Shown here: positions 10,601 to 22,100 of the stretch, piece after piece
Numbering within the stretch: position 1 is the stretch's first letter
Layout of the letters: every line of letters begins with the position of its first letter
Assembly: GCF_032362555.1 (NCBI RefSeq)
Contig: NC_083520.1
Location: 5,208,001 to 5,272,000, forward strand
DNA length: 64,000 nucleotides
Direction: 5' to 3'
DNA from: Amyelois transitella
Taxonomy: Eukaryota > Arthropoda > Insecta > Lepidoptera > Pyralidae
Position numbers and translations under genes: made by a program
The notes under the pieces: model-generated
Seen by the model: only the letters and a program-made list of their open reading frames with translations
Database searches by the model: none
What the model was told of the DNA's origin: nothing

Positions 10601-13600
10601 GATGCGTTGAAGGGGATGACCCTGCTCTACTTGGAAGTGAGCAATTTCTTATTTTATCCTATATACTATGTCTATGTCTTCATTTTTGTTCCTCACTGCG
10701 TTTTAAATTCACAGGCAAAAATACGGAGGAAAATGTCAAAACTAAACATGTTGACCATACATAGAATCCCGCAAATAATAAATACTATTTATGGATACCC
10801 TACCTATTGATGTGGGCAAAAATGGTAGTTTCGTAAGACAACTGCAAGAGCCCACAGGCACTTGTCGATTGCTAACTTACCCATAGGTGTAGGGAGGAAC
10901 GGTAGCTTCGTGTTCTCAACAAGTTTGGTGATGGCGTCCTCTGCTCTGGCGTGGGCCGCTCCTTTGCCTACAATCACTAGAGGGCGCTGTGCTGAAGACA
11001 AGAGTTCTGCCGCGCGAGAAACCAATGCCGGGTCAGGATGGCCAAGTTTGACTGGCTCAGCGTTATAGAAGTCCATAGGAACTTTCTCTTCGTCTACTTC
11101 GGCCTGGAAATTTGAGAAAAATCCTGATTTTTGACTGAAGTATTTAGTATCTTGTGTATTGTGTATGCCCAAAAGTTGTATGTTACTCATCGCAAAGTGC
11201 GGCAAGGACTGGCGGTATGTAAACGCATTTCTCAATGAAATTAAAAGTAATCTTAATTTCAAAGGAAACAAAGCTTTTGGTATAAAGTCATATGTAAAAA
11301 TTTGAAGATACCATGAGTAAAGTTCCCGGCATATCGAGGTAGGATGCGCCGGGGCGGCCGGCGGAAGCGAGCCTCACTGCGCGCTCTACGTGCAACGGGA
11401 TCAGGCGGGGCGATGGCGGACGCGCAGTGTATTTGCAGTACATCCGACTTGAATCCACCTGTACAAGTACGTTTATAGTTTAATATATGGGTGTATTTTT
11501 AGAGCTATATATTAAACTATAAACTATGCATATACATACATAGTAGGTTTAAGACGTACCTACTAGATAGTCAGTTTTACAGTTTTAAGATAAAGTGTCT
11601 ATAAGTAGGTACGTATAAGCCATATTTGTTGTTTATTATCTTAATCTGAAAGTATCGAAGGTCGATATGTGCCACAGCGGCGATATATCTTATCGTATTA
11701 CGAAATTAATTACTAAATTCCAAAAATTTGCAAATGGTTTGCTACAGTTACAAATACTTTATAGAATTCACATTACTGCAAGTAGGTATACCTACTTATA
11801 TTTAGAACAAATACACAGCGGTCTGGATTAATTTAATATTTTGTCGGCAGAAGCCGGCGTTTAATGATTCGATCAAGTTAGGCTTAAACAAATGTTTCAC
11901 ATCTATTGTTTTTATTTTAACATAAATAAAAAACTAATTAAAATATACCAAACTAATTACAATTAAACCTAATCTGAAAAAGTAAAATAAAATTAAAAAT
12001 CTGAAAAATTTTGGTGCTCTTGTTGTTGACATGTGGCGCAAGGTTCAACTGGGGTCCTGTTTAGATGCCAGAGAGAACAAATCTTAAAAAATGTAAAGAA
12101 TAATGTTCCAACCTGGGGCCACTCCTGAAAGCCACCAATGCCCTCGTGGTCTTCAGGGCATGAACCAGCTATGACCAATAAAGGCCAGCAGTTGACTTGG
12201 GCATTTGCCATCCCACCCACACAGTGCAATAGACCTGGCCCAGAGACTGCTAAGCATACTCCGGGTTTACCTGTAATATAAACCAAAATTTATTGATTTC
12301 TAAAATTCAAGTATTCTGCCATTTACATAGAAAATATAAAGATATTCTCAGGAGAAATATTATACATACATTGGCTTTTTTCTGAAAGATTTGGCACAGC
12401 TAAATATTTGTGTTCTGACTACAGATAGTATAATTTATGTGCTTTGCAAAAAACAATTTTCTTTTTGTACAGGATGAACAGCTAACATATACCACTCAAA
12501 GCAAAATGGTTAAGGTATCTCTTGAGCACTCTGTACCAAAAAAAATATAAACAAGAATATTAGCATAAGTCAGTAGGTAGTTATCAATCATCATTAGTTT
12601 GAAGCCATCAATATTTGACCAACTGATAAATACTATTATTTAATCTGCATCTAAGTGAAATTTAACTTCTTAACTTCAACTATTTTTAAAAAGGTTATAG
12701 GTATAGGTATTTCAGTGCAAATAATAATTTATTGTTTGATTAAATTTATTCCTCGTAAATTTTAATAAAAATTGGAAAATATATTTATCTATATCCCTTG
12801 TGGGGTAGACAGAGCCAACAATCTTAAAAAGACTGACAGGACACATTCAACTGTTTGTCTTCATGATAGAATTGAGATTCAATTGGCGACAGGTCGCTAG
12901 CCCATCGCCTAAAAAAATCAAGTTTATAAGCCTATCTCTTAGTCGCTTTGTACGACATCCATGGGAATGAGATGGTGTGGTCCTATTCTTTATTTTAAAG
13001 GTGTCGGGAACCACACAACACATTAGAAAGGACTGTTATTAAATTTCCATCCAACATATCATTAAAGATAATAGTCACCAGTTAAATATCCTATGGCCTG
13101 AGCAGCATAGCATGCCGCCTGCTCATTCCGCATGCCAATGTATTTAAGGCCAGCTGCTTGGAAAGCCATGGAAGTCTCTATTACAGGTATACCAACTATA
13201 CCAAATACATATTCTATTCCCTGCAACAAAGATACAAATATAAAAAAATAGAGTTACACATTAAAGTGGGAGTTGTGCAAAAAGAAAAAGATATACCTAC
13301 CTTGATCCTTAAACCATTTATACATTAGTTGATCCCAGGAATCTGAGGATTAATAGCACCTAAGAGTAGTTTAATCTGGTACCTCTTTATATTTATTGGT
13401 GAAATGGTTTACATGACCATAACCTTATAAGGTCAAAGTTTATGTATATTATATGTTTCCATCAACGATTAATCTACCACAACATACTTTTAAGCATGAA
13501 AAGATTTTGATCAAACTACGATAATATCTATTACCTACCTATCATACATTAAATCGGTTAGAAGCCGGGCGTCTTGTTTATGTAGTAAAGGAACTTACTT

Positions 13601-13715
13601 GTTTCTTCAGACTCTCCGCCAATATTGTATTTCCGTCGATCGTCATGCCTTGGGTTAGTTTTGCCGAAACGTGAATTGATCTCCTGATCGTTAACAGAGT
13701 CAGACGTCTCAACAT
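7659..13715 (-). CDS. HACL1: 2-hydroxyacyl-CoA lyase 1, 592 aa, ThDP-dependent
   Basis: Eleven minus-strand exons: 13599-13715, 13079-13220, 12113-12270, 11312-11458, 10881-11103, 10367-10527, 9750-9938, 9228-9413, 8873-8975, 8431-8563, 7659-7878. All are GT-AG and sum to 1779 nt. The enzyme cleaves 2-hydroxyacyl-CoA to formyl-CoA and an aldehyde in peroxisomal alpha-oxidation, using thiamine diphosphate. Seen: [10 protein letters not shown] and the catalytic-type Glu in [11 protein letters not shown] (about E72), [64 protein letters not shown], and the ThDP/Mg site GDSAFGFSG (468-476) through NNNGIY (495-500). The protein ends ESKL, a classical PTS1. The first 20 residues, [20 protein letters not shown], have no acidic residue and look like a mitochondrial presequence; M24 could start a shorter form. 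Vertebrate HACL1 is about 578 aa, so length fits. Confidence 0.96.
8660..8820 (+). repeat. Degenerate interspersed repeat in HACL1 intron 9
   Basis: Contains tatttgcccgcggctcc and a following run resembling the degraded tails of the cgcgacttcg repeat family. It is weakly conserved and the boundaries are approximate. Confidence 0.35.
10135..10290 (-). repeat. SINE copy in HACL1 intron 6, TATG-tail family
   Basis: Minus-orientation SINE: cccttgcggggtacacaaag, ccaacagtcttcgaaagact, gagattcaaatagtgacaag, then the gctagcccatcgcc motif. It lacks the 5' third. Confidence 0.7.
11471..11524. repeat. Inverted repeat, 18-bp perfect arms
   Basis: Arms 11471-11488 and 11507-11524 are exact reverse complements (gtttatagtttaatatat) around an 18-nt loop. 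It lies just upstream of HACL1 exon 4, within intron 3. Confidence 0.75.
12782..13021 (-). repeat. Near-full-length SINE, TATG-tail family
   Basis: Runs from tctatatcccttgtggggta through gagattcaattggcgacag, the tagtcgctttgtacgacatc block and gagatggtgtggtcctattc to the 5'-end motif ggtgtcgggaaccacacaac. It lies in HACL1 intron 2. Confidence 0.8.
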
Positions 13716-15831
13716 CTTGAATAAAAAAAAATTTAAATTTTGTTATGCATAAAACAATAAAGTCAATAAAATAATGTCTAAAACTGAAGCACTCTACACT
13801 TTGGTCAAACAAAAACAACTAAATAAAAGTTAGGAAAACAGATAAAGAATACAAAGTCCAATCAAGCGAAGTAATAAATAAATATATTTATACATCAAAA
13901 AAGTATCGCACAAACAAACTTACGTATCAGGGATGAACTATAAATTTAAATTATTTCCCTTATATTGTAGTCACTGATAATAAGGTATTATTACCTAATT
14001 ACCTTTAATGATAAGACAATCACTGCCACTAACAAAGACTAACAAAGTAAAAATTTAAAATTCTACGAAATCAATCATGAAAAATATCTTTACAGTTTTT
14101 GAACCGAACAAATTGTAATAAACTTGAGTTCTGAACTGAGGAATGTTACTATCACTTATCAAAAATTTTCCACAGACGTGATATTATAAACTATAATTAA
14201 CTAGCTTTTACCCACAGCTTCGCCCGCATGAATGTCTGGGGAATCCGACGATGTTGAGTCGGAGGTTAGGTATATTGCGCGATTTAGCATTTTTGCTGTT
14301 TTTGATTGATAGCGTCGTGTGATTGTTGACGATGTCGCCACAATGTAATTAAACGATAAATAAAAATATCACACACATATTTAATTTATTTTTGTTATTC
14401 TTAATGAGTTACCATTTATGTTTGTTATTTACGTATTAGGTAAATTTTAATATGTTTACTGTACGTGAACTTAATATAACTTAGTATTAATTTTCTCATA
14501 TAGTATTTAAAATATTTTCTTAGCCATGTGCAATTATTAATGTAATAAATAATAAATAATTAGATGCCCGTCATTTAACTACGATAACTTAAAATACGAG
14601 AGAACAATCGCGGCTTCAGCCGGGTCAGACAGAAATTAATGTACCCGAATTATAAAAAGGATTTAAGCTTTAAGGAATTTTGACGTGCAATTACTGTTCG
14701 GAGAAACGTTTACCCTGAAAATTGGGAAAAATATAGTGATAAACACCAAATTTACATTGAGTTTGACATTTCGATAGTGCCAATGCCAAGCTAGTTACCT
14801 ATGTCTGTCGTCTGCCGTTGGTCTGTTTTGGGCGGGAAAATGAAATTGAATTTTAGTGTGACTAACCAGACCTTGTGATGCATTTCTAAATTTTGTGTTA
14901 TTGTTGCAGTTTTAATAGATACCAACCACAGATTTAAAAACATTACATTGAAAGTCTAAAACCAACCAACACACTTTTCCTTTTTTTGGCTTTATGAAAT
15001 CTCTGAAATTGAGTATGTAATGAAACCCATCTAGATCGAAGCTCCCGTCGCTTATGCGGTCCATCTGTGAACTATTCTTATACTTACTAGGTAATTAATT
15101 ACTTATAATATAAAAAAATATCTTAATGTCTTGTATAAACGGAAAAAATGTGTTCGGATAATAATGTTAAACTTTTGCAGGACAACTTCTGTTGAGGGTG
15201 CCCAGCCAACACTTCTGTTGAGGGTGCAACGGGAACACGCAGAGATGACAGATGAGTGAGAGAGAGCCTTAAATTGGTAATCTCAAATTCTGGACCATTA
15301 GCGATGACTACAAAAGAACATAATGCCCTACCTGCATACTGCAGACTGCTTAGAAAAGAAGAAAAAACTACGAGTTTTGAAACGATAGAAATATTGACAT
15401 TTAAATTTTATTGCTACATATCATCTTTTATCTAGTAGCTTTATTTTTTTTATTTATTTTAAATTACTTTTTAATTATCACATAAATATTAACTCCAAAT
15501 ATAATACGACAATTTTCTTATTATTGTTATATTCATCATAATAGCCGATATTATCCTGCCGCCGTTCCATGTTATTGTAAAATTGCGATACCCAACAGGG
15601 TTACTTGTTATTATACCTTTTTATATGCAGTAACTGTAATTCAACTGACGTAACTAGGGTAAGGGCTTTTTCCTTGCCAGGACGAAGCACGAAACGCATA
15701 TAAAAATAACAAAATAAAATTTGTCATCAGCTTGATTAGACCAGATTTATTACGATTAAAAGAAAAGTAATCGTGACATTATAAACTTATAGACAGTTTA
15801 GTCCTTTCTAGCCGGAAGCGTAGCGGATGTT
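13716..15831. other. Intergenic region between HACL1 and SLC17 gene A
   Basis: A head-to-head interval holding the HACL1 5' flank, an old LTR relic at 14234-14342 preceded by a repeat fragment (tagcttttacccacagcttc at about 14201), and AT-rich DNA. No coding exon was found. Promoter elements could not be placed with confidence. Confidence 0.5.
14234..14342 (-). mobile_element. Degenerate LTR relic of the miniature LTR element at 42511
   Basis: Matches part of the LTR at 42511-42766: tctggggaatccgacgatgt, gagtcggaggtt, gtcgtgtgattgttgac and the LTR end gatgtcgccaca. The middle is diverged or deleted. Strand is given by analogy with the intact copy, whose primer-binding site reads on the minus strand. 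Confidence 0.7.
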
Positions 15832-16190
15832 TTGCATAGAGGAGTACCTAACTACTTCACACATTTGCGTGCAGCAATACTCGTCACGTCACGACGCGAA
15901 TGCAGGTGTTGTGTGCAGATACCTGCACGGTCACAGCCCGGTCAGTTGCCCGGACCATCTTACCAGGTCGCATTTGGTGTGAAACTCGTTGTACGAACCA
16001 ACGTTGGGCTATCAGCGTATACGCAGAGCCGACTCCGCGAACTCATTCCGCGTTTGAACGTCGAATGCGAGTACCCGCGCTTCTCACCTGACAAGTTTCA
16101 AAATGATCGGAATATAGTGAAATTGACTCATATCGTGAATTAAAAAAGGATTTAATTTTTTAAAGGACTAAAGATTAAGTAATATTAAAA
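15832..16190 (+). promoter_or_regulatory. Probable 5' UTR and promoter region of SLC17 gene A
   Basis: A locally GC-rich stretch in AT-rich surroundings, directly upstream of the ATG at 16191. It includes gtcagttgcc near 15950, which resembles an arthropod TCAGT initiator. The open frame across it has no recognisable protein content. A similar GC-rich stretch precedes paralogue B. Confidence 0.4.
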
Positions 16191-19100
16191 ATGGCAGTAG
16201 TGGCTGTAAAATTTTTAAGTGAGTATTCTTCTTTTTGCTGAATGGCTGCGGGGTAATTAATTTATTTTGAAGTCACATCAAATTATTTTTCTAAATAATG
16301 AGTATTTAAAAAAACTATTTCTGTTCTGTCATTGATAAAACTATTTAGGAAAATTATAAGTATATTTTTTAACAAACAGGAATACTTACACTAATAGAAA
16401 TATATCTAATATTTAATTATGTTAATACCAACATACTTAGATACTATTATTCTTTTGCTTTATCATTTCTGTAGTTATTTACTAGGTATATTTTATTTTA
16501 TTACATCGCTATCGCTATGGTATTTAATCGAGGGTTTTGCAATGGAAAGTACGATAAATATGTGTAACTGATTAAGTTAAAATATTACATGTAGATTAGT
16601 AGGTACTTAAAATGACATAATAGAATTGTGATGTTTATTGCATAACACATGTCTTTTGGTAATAAATAGACAATGGGTACACAAGTATTTTTAAGTTTAG
16701 ATTATGAAGGGAGTTAGTTAGGAGATATACAAAGGAATTGTGTAAGGGTCGTAGCAAGTCGAAAGATGTAGTCTCTGCCTACCCCTCCAAGAAATAGCAG
16801 TGTACGTATGTAGGTAAGTACTTACGTATAATTTTAGTAGGTAGGTACTTACGTGCATTATTATTTCTTTAGAAAAGAAAATTAAATCGACCGGTCGATA
16901 TATTTACTTACACGTGGATAAAGTTGCGGTTGTGGTTGCGGGCACGATAACTAATAAAATAAAAACGAAACACCTTTCAATTTTGTGTTAAAATATATAC
17001 ATGTACAGTGGCCCACAGAGAAAATTATACCCTACGTTATAGGAAGGTGGTATACTCTTATATGTGTTTATCCTTGCATAAGATGGCTTAAAGTTAGGTG
17101 GGTTTAAGTAAATAAGTTTTTAATAACGAAAGTATTGTTGCCTCAGTATATCACAGCACAAATCTTAATTTTCGTGATTTATCCTTATTATTGGGAATCT
17201 ATATCTAAAATTACAAAATCAGTAGTATTGAGAACCCACTAATCCATTTGTGCAGTCATCCAAGTTACTGTTATAAAATCCACAGCCTTTGTTATGCCAA
17301 ACCTCTTCCGATGGATTGAAACGTGTAGCTAAAGTTCAACAATAACTTCAGTACTCAGTCTCACTGAGGTGCCATTGTATAGGAAAAAACCTACATCATG
17401 ATGACAATAATTTACTAAACATGTATGACATGACGATTTTATATTAGAAAAAAAATACTAGGTGCTGTAGGATTTACCATTATATGTTTAGGTGGGTTTT
17501 TACATGAATTTAAATAGGACATCAATATTTTATTGAAATACATGAGAACAGTGAACATACATGTACATAAATAATATCATGTAATCTTACGGAGTACACA
17601 CAGTCAATAGCTAAATAGCATATTGATGAAACATCAAATAGTGACAGGTTTCTAACCTTAGACCTACATGATAGTTATAAACGTAACGATGGTGTAAGAA
17701 TATTGATAATAGTTGGAATATTCTCTCTACTGAGATTTTTGATCCTGTAAAAGACATCAACGGTATCTCGTAGAACCGTCGTAAAGTTTGTTGGTGCGTC
17801 GATGTCTGTGTGATCTTCAGAAACTTTTAATTATTTGTTTCCTTGAACATAAAGATGATGATATTCCATCCTACTAATCCAATCTTATCCTAACCTTCAA
17901 AAGCCTTCTTAATAATATTAATGCGAAAGATTATATAAGCATGTGTGGATGGGTGTGTGTTTTGTTATACTCTTTCACGCGAAACTTGACGAATTTTGGT
18001 TCTACACAGTTAGAACGAGTATTACACCTGGAATAACAAGTAATTTTTATTCTGAAATTCCCACGGGAGCGAAGCTCCGGGGCTCATCATATTTTTATAA
18101 GTAAATCTTTAGTTGATTTATTAATATTCGAAATATTCCATAAGGCAACCGGCTTTTTGTGGTGACTCAGTCCGTATAACTCGGCTATATTTGTTTTAAA
18201 AGAAAGAAAGAAAATATTTTCTAATGCGGCAAAACAGTTAACACGGTCATTTACTAAGTTTTGGTAACAACCGGACAGCCGTCATATTGACGTATAACTT
18301 CACTGACAACAACATTGGATCAGCTTTCACAGTAATTCTGGTAACTTCTACGTTAGGCTGCAAGAACTTTCCGTGGGTGAAACATAACATACATATGTAA
18401 TTTATGTAAACCACTTGCGTGCGTAAGCACACTAAACTAATAAGTGCAAGGAGTACCTAGTCACGAAACGCCTGTTAGATAATATGGGATTGAAGGGAGA
18501 ATAATTCGTAGTTTTTTTTGTAAAGAATCTTATGAGAGTAGTATCCAGTAAAAGCGTACTTTTCTTTTTTAAAATATCGGTTTCCATCAATAATTTATTT
18601 GAGGTCGATGTTTAATAATAATTCAGAAATAACCTATCCTAAAGACAAACACTGTTTACAATTTTGTTATTTTCTTGTGGTTAACTCACGACACGACCAT
18701 GACGCCCGGCACTTTTGAGGCCCGTGGTTATAAGCCCTTTGCTGAATCATTAACAGTAGTAGTTTAAATTATTGGTTTATTTAGTTGATCTTATTTTGGT
18801 TTGAAGGACCAGGTTGTTTAAAAAGAAGATCCATGCTCCGATGATCCAAAAAAATCTATTTATAGCATCCTTGGCAAGTGATGGTTATAATTAAGAACTT
18901 TAAAAGGAACACTATTAGAAACAGGGGATTCTTATTTTAGTCGATCTTTATGCAACTTGCTACTACTTATTTGAGTATAAATATCATCAAAAAGCCATGC
19001 AGCTACTGGTCTTCAAGTTTTTTTAAAGACTATTGGTTCGGTCTACTCCGTAAAGGAGATAGACGAGATTTTATATACCTAAGGTGAAAACCACGCTTCA

Positions 19101-22100
19101 TACTGAAGACGTAAATAAAAATTGTATTGTGAAGATGCTTTCTAAGGTACCTTTACCTGAATTGCGGAAGCAATTGTCAATAGGAAAATAATTTCTTGCG
19201 TACAATTGCTCTAGTCATTAGTATTGTTACGCAATGTCTTGTTTTGTGTTATCTTACCGTAAACAATCGGATTAACTTTAAATAATACATTTTTGTAGAT
19301 ATCCTGCAGGGCTTTCCTTGAAAATGTAGGTACCTACGGATTTATCCTTATCCGTTTTATTTTTCAAATCATATTGCAAAATTTTCATGCCGTTCATGAA
19401 ACTTATAAATAAGTTTCTTTCAAGTTTCTATTTTATTTAAGACAGTCCTGAGGAAACTACAATATCCATTTTTGCCTTTTGGCTACAGAACCCTAAAAGA
19501 AGTAACTAAGTAAAAAAAATCCAACTAGCGAAAAAATAACTGTGCATCCCATGTTGGGAGTAATGGTAATGTTTATCATTTGTCTGTGTAAGGTTTGTGC
19601 AAAGAAATCGTTATCCTACATTTTTGTTGAGATCTGAGTTTAGGATAAACATTAATTATTAAAAAACAAATAATTTCCTTGAAATAAATAAAAATGCATT
19701 TTCAAAAGGTGGTACATAATTGTCTACTCATGAATTGTTAAAACGAAGATCTGTTAGAAAGCAACAATCGAAATCGTACCTACCTACTTTTTAAGGAAAA
19801 GTTCACGCAATGCATTTTTGTTTATAAGTAACAGAACCCATTCGTACTGCGGACATACATTATGTCAACAGAAAATTTGTTGGTCTTTACAAGCGATTGT
19901 TTTCAAACACGGCTCATGTTGATACTCAAAAGAGTGCAGACGATAAAAAAATCACTATTGGCAAACGCGCGAGAAACCGAACGTGATTTTATTGGATTTT
20001 TATCTCTGACTGCTGTACACCGCCGATTTTAGTTAGCTTGAATAGAAATACTGCACGTACCTTACATTATATATAATCAATTTCAAACGTTTTTATTAGA
20101 AGATGCTAGAGACTACACAGTCTTTGCAAAAAAATGATTTACTGAGTAGATACATACAAATTATCTCCATAACTTTAATCTCAATGCATTGAGATTAAGA
20201 TAGTGACAGGTTGATAGACCTAAAAGAAGAATCCCAACTAGATACTTACTTGTTTGCCCAACTAAATATAAGTAAAAACCGGGATCAGGATATTGATAAA
20301 ATTCATACCTATGTGTTAATAATTGAAGAGCAATTTATAAAATTTTCTGAACACGAGTAAATAATGTTTCATCGTAGTTCAAATATAACAATGAGGAAGT
20401 TTGAAGGTCGTTGCAAAATGTTCATGACATTGAACTACCTAGGTAGGTAGGTACCTACTGTGATTTGGAATTTATATTTATTTACTGTATTGCGGGAATG
20501 CCCAACGAGTGCTGCTCAATGAAAAACGCATAATTTGTTGTTAAGTAGGTACCTATATTGCTTGCAATAAACATAATACTTACAAGTTATATATAATTTT
20601 AATTGACATATGTAGTTATTCAGAAAACGCTCGCGTAATAGTAAGTGTCGTGTGGTTCCCGGCACCGATACAAAAAAGAATAGGACCACTCCATCTCTTT
20701 CCCATGGATGTCGTAAAAGGCGACTAAGGGATATGCTTACAAACTTGGGATTCTTTTTTAGGCGATGGGCTAGCAACCTGTCACTATTTGAATCTCAATT
20801 CTATCATTAAGCCAAATAGCTGAACGTGGCCATTCAGTCTTTTTAAGACTGTTGGCTCTGTCTACCCCGCAAGGGATATGGACGTGACCATATGTATGTA
20901 TGTATGTAATAGTAAAAACGATCCTTTTAATTTCCCTTCCCGTGGGAATTTCGGGCTACCCTATCTTAGTGCACGCATAGACCACTTCATGCCAAATTTT
21001 CAAATCTCTTTATTTTTCCATATTTGTTGCATGTTAGGCAGATAATTAATAAGTTTATTTTGAATTTCTATTTAAAATTTGTATCATTGTTTTAACGAAT
21101 AATGTCAGTGCCGTGTGGTTTCGGCACAAATAGAAAAAGAATAGGACTACTCCATTTCTTTCCCATGGATCTCGTAAAAGGCGACTAAGGGCTCATAAAC
21201 TTCTGATTCTTCTTCTAGGAGATGGGTTAAGAATTGATTTTCAAAAGTTACATAGTCTTCTTTTTTCGAAAGATGGGAAAATAGAAATTTAATTTAGCGG
21301 GCGGAGCTGCGGTTAAATAGTAGGTACTTTATTCAATACCTAGTTTAATATTTTCTGCTTTGTTTGAAGACAAGGATAATGGACAAACATATACTCACAT
21401 TTATAAGACAATTCAATTAAAAATATCACAGAGGCAAATGCCTGGAGTAAAGGTAATAAGAAACTGTCATAATTAATATTATTGTTAACTGATCATTGGA
21501 CGGTCTGGTAATCTGTCACTAAACTGTTCCCCATTGTGTCAAGTCACATGCCAATTATGATGGCATGAGCTATTAGCTCCGCTTGGTCGCTCCACTTAAT
21601 GTTATCTAACTTTATAAAAATAATAATGCGAGAGAATAATAGAGATTTAACATTGATAAAAATAAAGCGTTTAATTACAAAAAAATAAAAAATGTAAATG
21701 TAAATTGTTTTTATAATGCAAATAAATTACGATTTCATTCGTTATCGTCAAGGTACATTTAACTAGAAACATTGGTAACAATAATTTAAATTCAATGCGA
21801 TACCAATGCAGACAAGGAATAGGTATAGAAGTGTTGATATATAACATACTAGTTGTGCCCCGCGACTTCGTCCGCGTGGAATAGTTATTTTGGGCATCAT
21901 TGATGAATAAATTTTCCCGTTTTTTTCACATTTTCCATTATATCTATAGCTTTTCTCGATAAATGGTCTATTCAACACAAAAATATTTTTTCAATTCGAA
22001 CTAGTACCTAGTTCCTGAGATTAGCACGTTCAAACAAACAAACAAAAAACTCTTCAGCTTTATAAAACTAGTATAGATTAATTTGTGATAAAGATCAAAA

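Noticed and set aside
15832-16143. 103-codon open frame upstream of gene A
   Set aside because: It overlaps the GC-rich leader of gene A, has no recognisable domain, and ends 47 bp before the gene's own ATG; a 5' UTR is the better reading.
21849-22080. Considered as a Helitron or autonomous LINE
   Set aside because: No coding capacity and no diagnostic ends could be fixed; only the family resemblance to 40727-40993 is certain.
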